A stretch of DNA of 64,000 nucleotides from Bacteroidota bacterium (GCA_013376995.1 JACAAZ010000009.1:1-64000); one strand, 5' to 3'; shown: positions 43,618-53,062, counted from the stretch's first letter. Made by a program: numbers and translations. The notes: generated from the letters alone by a model not told the origin.

Positions 43618-44276
43618 TCGTCTTCTGCTTCATTTTCAGGAACTTCAGTAAGGAATACATATAGCTCCTTAGGTCCGTGAGCTCCCATCACCAATGTCTT
43701 TTCGATATCGGCTGTGCGGCTTGGACCGGTAATTACTGAAACCAATGATGGAATCCTGTTCCCATATTTTTCCCTGATCAGGGCAAGTGCATCCTTTAGA
43801 TCAGGCACCAATTGCGATGGATAGGCAATAACAATATGTATTTCAGGATACACATTCAATCTCCTGCCTGAATCCTGCTTTGATGAGATCATGATACTTC
43901 CCAGTCGGGAAATGAGGAATTCACAGGAAGTAATTCCCACTTTAAGATCATGGAAACTCTCGTCATCCGATTGAAATGGTATACCGGCTTGAGTAAGGTA
44001 ATATTGAATGGAAGGATCCATGCAAAAGACATCCTGCCAGTCGTTCTCCGATGCCAGGGAAGCAAGGGATTGCACAAGGTCAGTTTCATCCTCGCAATAC
44101 ACGAATTGACCACCAGCCTTAGTAAACTCCTGAGCAAAATTGACATCCAATGATTCATCCATGGCTGTATAAACCGGCGAATCAAATTCCACCTGTGCAA
44201 AAGGATTATCAGTCTTATAAATAAGTGCATTACGCACTCTTTTTAAGACTTTTTCCCTGGATGTACTTTCTTCCAT
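43614..44276 (-). CDS. LUD-domain (LutC/YkgG-like) protein
   Basis: This 220-residue soluble protein is of the LUD family, seen in LutC. Supporting segments are SREKVLKRVRNAL at the N terminus, VGITSCEFLISRLGSIMISS in the centre, and VVSVITGPSRTADIEKTLVMGAHGPKELYVFL, the strongest signature. LutC takes part in lactate oxidation with LutA and LutB, but no lutAB lies here. Instead the gene sits between ftsH and cdsA, a position conserved in Bacteroidota, so a role other than lactate use is likely. Confidence 0.9.
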   Translation of the reverse strand: MEESTSREKVLKRVRNALIYKTDNPFAQVEFDSPVYTAMDESLDVNFAQEFTKAGGQFVYCEDETDLVQSLASLASENDWQDVFCMDPSIQYYLTQAGIPFQSDDESFHDLKVGITSCEFLISRLGSIMISSKQDSGRRLNVYPEIHIVIAYPSQLVPDLKDALALIREKYGNRIPSLVSVITGPSRTADIEKTLVMGAHGPKELYVFLTEVPENEAEDE

Positions 44277-44322
44277 AACAGACGTTGAAAATTGAAATTC
44301 AGTAGGCTATCAAGTGTCAATG

Positions 44323-46392
44323 CTATGCAACATCAGGTGGCGGAGGAGGACTTTCAGGTGCCTTTTGAGCAACCTCAGCCTTTGCTACGTTAACCTGTGG
44401 CGGAGCTGTTCTTTCTTCTGTATCGGTTCCGTTGATTGAAACATGATCCTGGTCTTCGAACGGGCGTGGGCCATAGATTTGTTCCAGATCTTCCCGGAAA
44501 ATTACTTCTTTTTGCAATAGGATTGCAGCCAGTGAATTTAATTTATCCCTGTTTTCGATCAGCAATTTTTTAGCCCTGGAGTAAGCAGTTTCAATCATTT
44601 TACTGATCTCTTCATCAATAACCTGGGCAGTTTTTTCACTGAAAGGTTTCCCCAGCATATATTCCTGCTGACCTGATGAATCATAGAAACTGATATTCCC
44701 GATCTTTTCATTCAAGCCATAGAAGGCCACCATCGCATAAGCCTGTTTTGTAACCTTTTCAAGGTCGTTAAGAGCCCCGGTGGATATCTTTCCAAAAACA
44801 ACCTCTTCGGCAGCACGGCCGCCAAGAGCAGCTGTAATTTCATCGAACATCTGCTCAAACGTAGTGATCTGTCTTTCTTCCGGCAGGTACCAGGCTGCTC
44901 CGAGGGCTTTTCCCCTGGGGACAATCGTCACTTTAACCAGTGGATGAGCATATTGGAGAAGCCAGCTTACGGAGGCATGCCCCGATTCGTGGAAAGCAAT
45001 AACCTTTTTCTCGTGCTGAGAAATGATTTTATTCCTTTTTTCCAAACCTCCTACAATCCTGTCGATGGCATCGAGGAAATCCTGTCTGTCAATCCTTTGC
45101 TTATCCTTACGGGCAGCTATAAGCGCTGATTCATTGCAACAATTGGCAATATCTGCGCCTGAGAAACCAGGAGTTTGCTTAGCCAGGAAATCTTTATTTA
45201 TGGAATCGTCCATCTTGAGTCCACGCATGTGCACGGCAAAAATGGCTTTTCTTTCTTCCAGGTCAGGCAATTCAATGTAAATCTGCCTGTCGAAACGGCC
45301 GGCCCTTAGAAGAGCACGGTCAAGAATATCAGCCCTGTTGGTAGCTGCGAGAATGATAACGCCTGCATTTGTCTGGAAACCGTCCATTTCGGTAAGCAGC
45401 TGGTTCAGGGTATTCTCCCTTTCATCATTTGAACCAGTCATAGGATTACGACCACGGGCGCGGCCAACGGCATCAATTTCATCAATGAAGATGATACTTG
45501 GAGCTTTTTCCTTAGCCTGTTTAAACAGGTCGCGGACACGCGAGGCACCAACACCTACAAACATTTCAACGAAATCGGATCCTGAGAGAGAAAAGAAAGG
45601 CACTTTGGCTTCACCGGCCACTGCTTTTGCAAGCAAGGTTTTCCCGGTTCCAGGAGGGCCGACGAGCAATGCTCCTTTAGGGATTTTTCCACCCAGTTCT
45701 GTAAATTTCTTTGGATTTTTGAGGAATTCAACAATTTCCATTACTTCAACCTTAGCCTCTTCAAGTCCGGCAACATCGTTAAAATTAAGTGATACCATGG
45801 TATCCTTATCGAAAAGCTGAGCTTTCGATTTTCCAATGTTGAATATCTGTCCTCCCCCACCTGCGCCACCACGGGTCATCATGCGCATAACCAGCAGCCA
45901 GAGCCCTACCAGCACAACAACAGGAAGCAACCAACCTAGGAGTTCGCTTCCCCAGTTTCGCCTGGTTTCACTATGGGCGTAGACAGGAGGTGAAATATTT
46001 TCCTGGGCGGCCTGGAGATCCTTTTCAAATCCTTCTACCGACAAAGGGTTGTAAACATATTGAGGTGAGGTTGACACCAGGTTATTGGTTGGCCTGACGT
46101 CCTTGAACTTTTCCAGTTTAAGGCTATCTTTTTTGATATAAATCTCAACCTGTTCCTTATTTACAACAAGTATCTTTTCGACACATCTGTTCTGAAGCAG
46201 GGTTTTCAACTGCCCCCACTCGATTTCTTTTGGGCTGGAACCCATATTGGCGAAGTACAGGCCAAAGAAAATGACCCCTAATATCCCATAAATCCAATAA
46301 AAATTGAATTTAAACTTTGGGCTTTTCATCCTGCTGGGGTTTCCTCCGGGTATTTTACTCCTGTTTTCGCGATTATCTGTTTCTTCACTCAT
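44323..46392 (-). CDS. ftsH: ATP-dependent zinc metalloprotease FtsH
   Basis: This 689-residue membrane AAA+ protease degrades membrane and regulatory proteins. It has two membrane helices (about 31-49 and 151-170) around a periplasmic domain, then Walker A GPPGTGKT (245-252), Walker B IIFIDEID (300-307), the second region of homology near 350-369, and the zinc site HESGH (468-472). The tail beyond residue 650 is Pro- and Ala-rich (ending SPPPPPDVA). It follows rsfS by 26 bp. SPFH proteins partner FtsH in other bacteria; an SPFH gene lies 4 kb away but in a separate operon. Confidence 0.97.
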   Translation of the reverse strand: MSEETDNRENRSKIPGGNPSRMKSPKFKFNFYWIYGILGVIFFGLYFANMGSSPKEIEWGQLKTLLQNRCVEKILVVNKEQVEIYIKKDSLKLEKFKDVRPTNNLVSTSPQYVYNPLSVEGFEKDLQAAQENISPPVYAHSETRRNWGSELLGWLLPVVVLVGLWLLVMRMMTRGGAGGGGQIFNIGKSKAQLFDKDTMVSLNFNDVAGLEEAKVEVMEIVEFLKNPKKFTELGGKIPKGALLVGPPGTGKTLLAKAVAGEAKVPFFSLSGSDFVEMFVGVGASRVRDLFKQAKEKAPSIIFIDEIDAVGRARGRNPMTGSNDERENTLNQLLTEMDGFQTNAGVIILAATNRADILDRALLRAGRFDRQIYIELPDLEERKAIFAVHMRGLKMDDSINKDFLAKQTPGFSGADIANCCNESALIAARKDKQRIDRQDFLDAIDRIVGGLEKRNKIISQHEKKVIAFHESGHASVSWLLQYAHPLVKVTIVPRGKALGAAWYLPEERQITTFEQMFDEITAALGGRAAEEVVFGKISTGALNDLEKVTKQAYAMVAFYGLNEKIGNISFYDSSGQQEYMLGKPFSEKTAQVIDEEISKMIETAYSRAKKLLIENRDKLNSLAAILLQKEVIFREDLEQIYGPRPFEDQDHVSINGTDTEERTAPPQVNVAKAEVAQKAPESPPPPPDVA

Positions 46393-46418
46393 TATAAAAG
46401 GTCATAATTCGTTCAACT

Positions 46419-46796
46419 TCAGTTACTTGATGGCACATTAATCCTCTCGGCATCATTCCATAAATTTTCCAACTTATAGAATCCGCGGGATTCCTGTAAA
46501 AAGATGTGAACTACCACATCAAAATAGTCAAGGAGAATCCATTCTGCATTTTCAAATCCTTCCTTATGCCAGGGGTTAGTGCCAACAGCTTTCTTGACTT
46601 CTGCCTGCACTGACTCAGCAATTGCTTCTACCTGGGCTCTTGAAGTGCCATGGCAGATCACAAAATAATCGGTAATGGAATTGGGGACTTTTGAGAGATT
46701 CAATTTTACAATATCCAACGCTTTGCGCTCCAACATTCCTTGAACAACAACGTCTGCCAACATATCAGGAGCTTCAATCTTCTTTTTTCTAGCCAT
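46419..46796 (-). CDS. rsfS: Ribosomal silencing factor RsfS
   Basis: This 125-residue protein binds ribosomal protein uL14 and blocks subunit joining in starvation. Signatures seen: KALDIVKLNLSKVPNSITDYFVICHGTSRAQVEAIAESV and HKEGFENAEWILLDYFDVVVHIFLQESRGFYKLENLW. The open frame extends to 46871, but the family N terminus (ARKKKIEAPDML) and a perfect -7 box between them place the start at 46796. It is the first gene of the long operon through psd. Confidence 0.96.
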   Translation of the reverse strand: MARKKKIEAPDMLADVVVQGMLERKALDIVKLNLSKVPNSITDYFVICHGTSRAQVEAIAESVQAEVKKAVGTNPWHKEGFENAEWILLDYFDVVVHIFLQESRGFYKLENLWNDAERINVPSSN

Positions 46797-46815
46797 GTAA
46801 GGGGTATTATCTATG

Positions 46816-46823
46816 CAAAGGTA
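46816..46823 (-). promoter_or_regulatory. -7 promoter element (TACCTTTG on the minus strand) of the rsfS-ftsH operon
   Basis: A perfect TAnnTTTG box lies 19 bp before the ATG at 46796, inside the spurious upstream extension of the rsfS frame. Confidence 0.75.
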
Positions 46824-46977
46824 AGTATTTCCGCTAACTTCCCTTTTCCTTGAGTTGCTTAGTATTAACAAACAATGAACCTTTTATTCAAACACGCCAA
46901 TATGTCAGTTAACAAGTCATACTTCTCAACAAGTGGGCTCATCTTTTGTTGTATTTTTATGATCCAAACTTCAAACA

Positions 46978-47727
46978 ATGTTTAAGCAAATAATTGGCTC
47001 CCATGTAATAAGGCTACCTGAAACAGCATCTACCAACCTTCATGCTCTAAGGGAACTAAACTCACATCGCCCGGCTGAAGGCTCTGTATATATAACTGAC
47101 AATCAAACCCAGGGACGAGGCCTTGAAACAAACTCATGGGAAAGCGAGCCTGGCAAGAATCTCACATTCTCTTTCATTCTTTATCCATCCTTTTTACCGG
47201 TTGACAAACAATTCAGACTAAACCAATGTATTGCCCTGGGAATTTCGGATTTCGTTAAACAAATGATTACTGACAGGATAACGGTGAAATGGCCGAATGA
47301 CATATATTACCGGGATAAAAAAATATGTGGCACCTTAATCCAGAATTCTGTGATAGGAAGCTCTTTCGACTATTCCGTTATAGGAATAGGGATGAATGTT
47401 AACCAGGCAGAATTCCTGAGTGAAGCGCCCAATCCCGTTTCCATGATGAATGTGCTGGGAATTGAGCAATCCCTGGAAAATCTGTCCCTCCAACTATTTC
47501 AATCGCTGGACAGGAGATACTGGCAACTGATGAACGGGGAATTTGAAAAGCTCAGCGCGGATTACCTGAACAATTTATACAGGATGGGGGAAATCGGCAA
47601 ATATATGATCCATGGTATTGAAGAAGAAGCCAGGATAACCGGTGTATCCAACTATGGCCACCTGTTATTAAAAAATGTAAACGGGAAATCATGGTCCTGC
47701 GACCTGAAAGAAGTCAAATACCTCTGA
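46978..47727 (+). CDS. birA: Biotin-[acetyl-CoA-carboxylase] ligase (catalytic type)
   Basis: This 249-residue enzyme attaches biotin to carboxylase carrier domains. Seen: STNLHALREL, the biotinyl-AMP loop QGRGLETNSWESEPGKNLTFS, KWPNDIYYRDKKICGTLIQN with the catalytic Lys, and a C-terminal small barrel (GVSNYGHLLLKNVNGKSWSCDLKEVKYL). It lacks the N-terminal winged helix of E. coli BirA, so it should not act as the biotin repressor. The gene is single and divergent from rsfS. Confidence 0.95.
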   Translation: MFKQIIGSHVIRLPETASTNLHALRELNSHRPAEGSVYITDNQTQGRGLETNSWESEPGKNLTFSFILYPSFLPVDKQFRLNQCIALGISDFVKQMITDRITVKWPNDIYYRDKKICGTLIQNSVIGSSFDYSVIGIGMNVNQAEFLSEAPNPVSMMNVLGIEQSLENLSLQLFQSLDRRYWQLMNGEFEKLSADYLNNLYRMGEIGKYMIHGIEEEARITGVSNYGHLLLKNVNGKSWSCDLKEVKYL

Positions 47728-47732
47728 AATTA

Positions 47733-49571
47733 TTAATAAGCCAGCTCTTCTGCATCTATTTCAACTGGCTCTGGCAGGTCCATCTGCTCCGCTACAAGTT
47801 CCGCTATGTCCTTTACGTTTATGTCAGTACCATTGTGGAAAGTCTTTTTACACAAAGGGCAGGATGTGATTAGCAGGTCAGGGTTAGGGCGGGTCAGGAC
47901 TTCCAGGGCTGCATCACGGATCTGCTCACGCTGATAGTGATCCATGCTGAAATCACCCAGGCTGCCTCCGCAACACAAGGCATTTTCCTTTTCTTCAGCA
48001 ACAGGAACAAGCCTAGCAACTCTTTTCAACAATTTCCTTGGCTCCTTATAAACTGCTGATCCACGTCCCAATTCACATGGATCGTGATAAACCACGGATA
48101 GACCGCTTTGATTGAGCCAGAGTGAACCAGCTTCAGCCAACCTCAAAAGGTATTGGGTATGATGCAGCACTTCAACACCGAATAGTTTATATTCTTCGTT
48201 GAACATCTTGTAACAAATCGGGCAGGATGTAACCAGGATCCGGGCACCGGAAGCATGTATTATCTGCCGGTTCTTCTCCATCACAGAATGAGCTGCATTG
48301 TTCATCCCGGCCATCATCAAAGGCCTGCCGCAACATATAGATCCATCGGCATCCATAAACCGGTACTTTACGTTGGCAGCCTGCATGATCTTCAACATAG
48401 CTTTCTTAACAGAAGGGGTGAGATGCCCCATACATCCGGCAAAATAAAGGACATTGATGCCCTTACTATCAGGAACATCAGCCGGCAGATAGGAATAAAT
48501 CTTGTCTATTTGCTTGTTGTCCAGATTTCGCGAAGCAACCCTCAGATCAAGAAGATCGATCTGTACAGGACATACCTGCTGGCATCTGCCGCATAGCAAA
48601 CAATTATTATCTACAATGGGTACAGGAACCTTCTTCCTCAATGACCTGAGGAAATATACCGGAGTCGAGAAAGTCTTCTGTGCAGTATTCATCTGGCAGA
48701 CATCGATACAGACGCCACACCTGGGGCAAGCCCTCATTTCTATCTCACTGAAACTGTTAATGGTTTTTCCAGATTTTACGCCGAAATGCTTGAGGTATAT
48801 CATCACTACCTCGGTTGGAATATGCATGTAACGCGACCATGGAAGGGTGATGAAGAATATGCCAAGCACACATGAATATCCCCACCAACTAATGTATGCG
48901 GTGCTCGTAAGGAAATTATCAGGCAGGATGGATGCGAGCACATCTCCCATGGAATTGGTCAGGAAACCACCGCCACCATGATGACTGGCTGTCAGGCTTT
49001 CTGCCAAAAGGCGCATAGGAAATATCAGCCACAGGCAGGTAATCGCCCAGCGGTCAAAACTGCTCTGGCGGGTAGTCCGTTTCATACCGAACCAACGTGA
49101 ACGGATCCTTTTGAATAGGGCCAATACTATCCCGGTTAGAACAAAAAGCAGGATAAAATCCATACTGAACCTGAAGAAACCGGGCATGGTATTCAGTTCA
49201 AAAGGAAGAACCCTTTTGTCGTGAACGAAAAATTTAAGGAAGATAGGATAGTATGGCGGGTTGATATGTCCGCCACTGTATACCCTCGATTCAATGTTTC
49301 CCATCAATATAAGCAGGAACCATCCCAGGGCAAAGCTCATGTGCATGAATCCCAAAAGCTTGTTCTGCTTCCACATCCTACGGTGAAGAAGGCATTCCAT
49401 GAAAACTTCAGCTGTGGCAGGGAAAATCTGCATGCTAAACAGCCCATAGCCGATCTTTCGCCTGCCGGAGCGGTCGATCAGGGCTATCCACCTGCTGAAC
49501 TTGACGAACAGCACTGTAAGCAGGAATAGCAAGCCTATGAAAAAAGGCAGTACAAAAATATCGAAGGTCAT
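47733..49571 (-). CDS. Membrane NarI-like/HdrD-like iron-sulfur oxidoreductase
   Basis: This is a 612-residue integral membrane electron-transfer protein. The N-terminal 270 residues hold about six hydrophobic helices with several His residues, as in NarI-type b-haem subunits. Then follow two [4Fe-4S] motifs (ACPRCGVCIDVC and CLLCGRCQQVCP) and two CCG domains (GCMG, ICCGRP, SCPICYKMF; then HDPCELGRG, LCCGGS, SCPLCKKTF), as in HdrD. This NarI-HdrD fusion resembles ETF:menaquinone oxidoreductases (EMO/FadF, 'DUF224'). The start at 49571 overlaps the preceding HdrC-like stop as ATGA. It is likely the quinone-facing subunit of the Hdr-like complex. Confidence 0.88.
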   Translation of the reverse strand: MTFDIFVLPFFIGLLFLLTVLFVKFSRWIALIDRSGRRKIGYGLFSMQIFPATAEVFMECLLHRRMWKQNKLLGFMHMSFALGWFLLILMGNIESRVYSGGHINPPYYPIFLKFFVHDKRVLPFELNTMPGFFRFSMDFILLFVLTGIVLALFKRIRSRWFGMKRTTRQSSFDRWAITCLWLIFPMRLLAESLTASHHGGGGFLTNSMGDVLASILPDNFLTSTAYISWWGYSCVLGIFFITLPWSRYMHIPTEVVMIYLKHFGVKSGKTINSFSEIEMRACPRCGVCIDVCQMNTAQKTFSTPVYFLRSLRKKVPVPIVDNNCLLCGRCQQVCPVQIDLLDLRVASRNLDNKQIDKIYSYLPADVPDSKGINVLYFAGCMGHLTPSVKKAMLKIMQAANVKYRFMDADGSICCGRPLMMAGMNNAAHSVMEKNRQIIHASGARILVTSCPICYKMFNEEYKLFGVEVLHHTQYLLRLAEAGSLWLNQSGLSVVYHDPCELGRGSAVYKEPRKLLKRVARLVPVAEEKENALCCGGSLGDFSMDHYQREQIRDAALEVLTRPNPDLLITSCPLCKKTFHNGTDINVKDIAELVAEQMDLPEPVEIDAEELAY

Positions 49572-49918
49572 AGGTTTTCGGATTGCAGCACCCTGTTGAT
49601 TTGCAGGATAAGGTTTCTTGTACTTATTCCCCTCGGACATACCAACTGGCATTTCCCGCAAAGCATGCATTTTTGTGCTTCCCTGGCAAGTCCCTTTAGT
49701 TCACCTCTTTTTACCTGGAGGATAATGCGCCTCAGGCTGAAATCGGTAAACTTTGCCGCTGTACAGGTTGCTGCGCAGGTCCCGCAGGATATACACCAGT
49801 TCAGTCCCGGTTCGGCAGCAGCAACTTTACTGGCAACCTCGTGGTTGTTGCGATCGAAGTCGATCTGCCGGTCCGGGCTGACGAAATATCCGAAACGGGA
49901 GGCTGAATCTTGCATCAT
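49568..49918 (-). CDS. Second HdrC-like dicluster ferredoxin subunit
   Basis: This is a 116-residue iron-sulfur protein with two [4Fe-4S] motifs, CISCGTCAATC followed by TAAKF, and CMLCGKCQLVCPRG, joined by a helical spacer. This is the arrangement of HdrC. In the first motif the residue after the fourth Cys is Thr rather than Pro. It lies 71 bp after the HdrA-like gene and overlaps the membrane HdrD-like gene by 4 bp, so the two are translated together; it is probably the electron wire into the membrane subunit. Confidence 0.88.
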   Translation of the reverse strand: MMQDSASRFGYFVSPDRQIDFDRNNHEVASKVAAAEPGLNWCISCGTCAATCTAAKFTDFSLRRIILQVKRGELKGLAREAQKCMLCGKCQLVCPRGISTRNLILQINRVLQSENL

Positions 49919-49989
49919 TTATAACTCTTATGTGATGATGTTCAACAATTCTTAATAAAATCAGATTTTCAACTCGAAAACTATCTGAA

Positions 49990-51015
49990 TTATATTATCT
50001 CTTTCAAAAACCTGTCGATCTCCAAAGCCGCCGACCTGGCATCTGTCAGAGTGTCGGTAATCGTCTTTGGCCCCGTGGCAGTTCCTGCCATAAAAAAACC
50101 GGGCAATTCGCTAAGATTAGCCTGGGTGTGAGGATCAACTGGCTTAAGGAAACCATCATCTACTTTTGCCAGCCCGAGTTTATCCCGCATATTGGTAACA
50201 GCAACCGGAGCAACCATTCCAGACATTAGGACCAACAAGTCAAGGGTTAGTTTCAGAGGTTTTCCAAGCAAGGTATCCTCCACTTTTACAACGACTCCCC
50301 CTTGTTTGTTTTCAGAGGCTTCGCTCAGACGGCCCCTGATGAACTGGATATTGTGTTTTTCCTGGGCTTCCTGGTAAAGTTCTTCATAGTGGCGACCAAA
50401 CATCCGAAGGTCCATGTAAAAGCAATATACCTCGACAGAGGGATAAAGTTCCTTGATCTCAATAGCCTGCTTAACGGCTGTTATACAACAGACTTTCGAG
50501 CAGTAGATATTCCCCGCTTTCTCATCGCGTGAGCCGACACAATGAATGAAACCAATACGTTGCGGGTCTTTACCCAGGCGCGGATTCAAGCCTTCACCCT
50601 GGATGAAAATTTCTTCCAGGTCTGCAGAAGTGATAACATGATCATAGATTCCATATCCATATTCTTCCTTCTTATGTGCATCGAAAAGGTCGAAACCGGT
50701 AGCCATCAGCACTGCATCAGCATTGGTAACCCAACCGTCAGCGGCAGTTACAATAAATTTCCCGGAAAATGGCTTGATAGAAGTTATTTCCTTTCCATAC
50801 TGGACCTGGATGCTGTCATCCATCTTTTCATACAGTTTCTCAAGCAAATCCCTGCCCTGCCTGCGATTCGGGAATAACTGGTGCCAGTGGTTTATATGCC
50901 CTCCAAGTATTTCATTCTTTTCAATCAGGGTTATGGAATGGCCCATAGCATTGAGGATTGAGGCCGCTTCAATCCCGGCAATGCCGGCGCCGACAACTGC
51001 TACATGTTTACTCAT
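49990..51015 (-). CDS. Short HdrA/QmoA-like FAD protein
   Basis: This 341-residue flavoprotein has an N-terminal FAD fold (VAVVGAGIAGIEAA, residues 5-18, then TLIEKNEILGGH). It carries the HdrA cysteine cluster motif around CVGSRDEKAGNIYCSKVCC, near residues 177-195. It lacks the N-terminal domain and the extra ferredoxin domains of methanogen HdrA and is near QmoA in size. It should therefore carry FAD and one [4Fe-4S] cluster, but I see no basis for flavin-based electron bifurcation partners here. It overlaps the HdrB-like stop by 4 bp. Confidence 0.88.
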   Translation of the reverse strand: MSKHVAVVGAGIAGIEAASILNAMGHSITLIEKNEILGGHINHWHQLFPNRRQGRDLLEKLYEKMDDSIQVQYGKEITSIKPFSGKFIVTAADGWVTNADAVLMATGFDLFDAHKKEEYGYGIYDHVITSADLEEIFIQGEGLNPRLGKDPQRIGFIHCVGSRDEKAGNIYCSKVCCITAVKQAIEIKELYPSVEVYCFYMDLRMFGRHYEELYQEAQEKHNIQFIRGRLSEASENKQGGVVVKVEDTLLGKPLKLTLDLLVLMSGMVAPVAVTNMRDKLGLAKVDDGFLKPVDPHTQANLSELPGFFMAGTATGPKTITDTLTDARSAALEIDRFLKEII

Positions 51016-52088
51016 TCCTGGTAGAATTTTAGGTAAGATGGAGCCGCGGGTTTCCCCATATCTTCGCCGTTAGGCCCCTTGAATTTTGCTTCCGGATCAT
51101 ATTCAATCCCGATCTTATCCAGCAGGGGTTCTGCCGGCACCTGGTGAACCTGAAGGCCGAGTTGCCATGGATCGTAACCCAGTAGCATACCGGCAACCTC
51201 TTCGTATGTAAATACTGGAATTCCCTGTTTATCTTTTCCATAGGTCCTGCCTTCCATTTCGCTGAGTGCATATTGCCAGCGATCGAGGAACATAGGGCAA
51301 CCTGGACAATTCGTAATGATCATGTCCGGCTCGTAAGGTTCCATTGAATCAAACTTTTTCCTGGAACAGGCTATGGAAAACCCCCGGTTGGCCTGGATGG
51401 CATACTGCCTGAATCCAAAACCGCAGCAATGGCGCCGCTCAGGATAATCCACCACTTCACCACCCCATGATTCGATCATCCCGGTGAGAACATAAGGATA
51501 TTCAGCACCTCCAACTCCCTTGTGGGGGAACATTTTGGAATAGTGGCAGCCGATATGTTCAACCACTTTCAGGGGAGAGCCGGTATTTTTATCAACGAGC
51601 CTGTATTTAGCCTTAGCGGCTATCTCGTTCCTGAATTTGTAGATAATATCACTGGCATGGGCCAGGTTGTTGGGAACCGTAAATTCACGCCCCGTGGCCT
51701 TGTAAAGAAAATCACGCGTTTTTTCAAGTGTTTCCGGGAAATGTTTCCAGGTCTCAATGATCTCGGTGTAAAGTCCAAAGGATGTTATGCAGGAAGCAAT
51801 ATAGTTGCTGTAGCCTGCTTCAGTCATCAATGAGAACTGCCGGGCAATCACAGTCATGGTGGTTTCGAAAGGCACTACATCTGTATGATAGCCGATGCCA
51901 GTGCAGGAAGTATGGTGCTGGTTATCGCAAAGGTCTTTACCCAGTTCATCTTTCATGATGCGGGTAAAGGCTTTTTCGGAGCCCGGAAAAAAATTCTGAC
52001 GGATACAGGAGCGTGCATAAAAATAATGATCGTCAGCGATCTCCTTCTGGTATTCCTTCCAGATCAGTTTCTTCCCGTCCGCCTTCAT
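51012..52088 (-). CDS. HdrB-like CCG-domain subunit
   Basis: This 358-residue soluble subunit has an intact C-terminal CCG motif: GCHYSK, then HCCGFG 39 residues on, then NCPGC after 38 more. In HdrB such Cys bind the non-cubane [4Fe-4S] clusters that reduce disulfides. The N-terminal half has only scattered Cys (SCIRQNFFPG, HTSCTGIG) in place of a full second CCG set, so it may hold one special cluster rather than two. ATGA overlaps join it to the HdrC-like gene before it and the HdrA-like gene after it. Confidence 0.87.
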   Translation of the reverse strand: MKADGKKLIWKEYQKEIADDHYFYARSCIRQNFFPGSEKAFTRIMKDELGKDLCDNQHHTSCTGIGYHTDVVPFETTMTVIARQFSLMTEAGYSNYIASCITSFGLYTEIIETWKHFPETLEKTRDFLYKATGREFTVPNNLAHASDIIYKFRNEIAAKAKYRLVDKNTGSPLKVVEHIGCHYSKMFPHKGVGGAEYPYVLTGMIESWGGEVVDYPERRHCCGFGFRQYAIQANRGFSIACSRKKFDSMEPYEPDMIITNCPGCPMFLDRWQYALSEMEGRTYGKDKQGIPVFTYEEVAGMLLGYDPWQLGLQVHQVPAEPLLDKIGIEYDPEAKFKGPNGEDMGKPAAPSYLKFYQE

Positions 52089-52795
52089 TCGCGTGTATGA
52101 GTTTGATTATTTGTCGTATAGATCATCCTGAAGTATTCATTATTTGCACCTTCACCGAATTCCACTCCCATTTCTTCTGCCTTTGCTTTGGAAAACTTCT
52201 CAAGGTCGCGGAAGCGGTCCATTCCTCCTGTAACTTCAAATATTTTGTGTATCTCATCCAGGTCTTCCTGGGGAATTTTTCTCAAAGCACCTGGACCTTC
52301 TCCCTTGTAATTGGCTCCCAGCTTTTCCATTACCTCCTCAATATGCTCCATTTCCCATTCCCAGATTGGACCTTGTTCAGGGTGATTGCCGGGAGCAATG
52401 GTATCAGGATTTATACAATATCCATGTGATAGTATTTTCTCCCCTATAGCTCTTTTAAGCGCCAACTGCTGCCTGCCTTTCTCCGATTCGGTAAAATAAC
52501 CAAGATCCTGTGAAAGCGCCCTCAATGCTATTACAAGGAGTCCAGGAACATTACCGCGGGGGCATCGTGTTTTGCATGACATGCATTCCCCGCAATACCA
52601 GATGGTTTCGCTTTTCAGCAATTCAATGATCTTAGCGTCATCCTGGGTTTGGACAGTGATAGCTACGGTACGGGGATCATAAACATAGAATTCTGCGGCA
52701 GGACAGATTGCAGTGCAGGTACCGCAGTTGATACAGGCTTTCAGGCTTTCGATGAACCTGACATCGGTTGCTAATTTATCATACAATACACCCAT
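52085..52795 (-). CDS. HdrC-like iron-sulfur subunit, first gene of the Hdr-like operon
   Basis: This 236-residue protein has two [4Fe-4S] motifs near the N terminus, CINCGTCTAICPAAEF (about 21-36) and CGECMSCKTRCPRG (about 68-81), as in HdrC. It is followed by a long, helical, charged C-terminal extension of about 140 residues absent from minimal HdrC. It leads the operon HdrC-HdrB-HdrA-HdrC2-HdrD/NarI. A perfect minus-strand -7 box lies about 75 bp upstream. Confidence 0.88.
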   Translation of the reverse strand: MGVLYDKLATDVRFIESLKACINCGTCTAICPAAEFYVYDPRTVAITVQTQDDAKIIELLKSETIWYCGECMSCKTRCPRGNVPGLLVIALRALSQDLGYFTESEKGRQQLALKRAIGEKILSHGYCINPDTIAPGNHPEQGPIWEWEMEHIEEVMEKLGANYKGEGPGALRKIPQEDLDEIHKIFEVTGGMDRFRDLEKFSKAKAEEMGVEFGEGANNEYFRMIYTTNNQTHTRE

Positions 52796-52869
52796 AAAGT
52801 TCCAGTCTTCCAGTACCAGGCTTCATTGCAGATAAAGCCCGGTAATTCCTCACTAAATCTAATTGCAGA

Positions 52870-52877
52870 CAAATATA
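52870..52877 (-). promoter_or_regulatory. -7 promoter element (TATATTTG on the minus strand) of the Hdr-like operon
   Basis: A perfect TAnnTTTG box lies 74 bp before the ATG at 52795. Confidence 0.7.
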
Positions 52878-53018
52878 GCCAAAGTAGCTTTGTTAGACTA
52901 TATAGGATAGAAAGAAGTTTTAGGCTGCTGATATGGAATGCAGATTACGCGGAACCGCTAAATGGCGGACGCGGAAATCCACGGATTGTAATTAATGGCA
53001 AAATAATGGCAAGGATAA

Positions 53019-53053
53019 ACTTCCGGCTTCGGACTTCCGGCTTCCGGCTTCAA
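53019..53053. repeat. Short tandem heptamer tract
   Basis: Five 7-bp units run without a break: ACTTCCG, GCTTCGG, ACTTCCG, GCTTCCG, GCTTCAA. They lie 9 bp beyond the stop codon of the SRPBCC gene. Just before, TAATGGCAA occurs twice at 11-bp spacing (52993 and 53004). Confidence 0.75.
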
Positions 53054-53062
53054 GCCTAATCT

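Noticed and set aside
45338-45820. 160-residue plus-strand frame inside ftsH
   Set aside because: It is antisense to the FtsH AAA domain; the predicted chain is Ser/Pro-rich low-quality text.
46978-47727. BirA as biotin repressor with an operator nearby
   Set aside because: The protein lacks the N-terminal DNA-binding domain, and no biotin operon is present.
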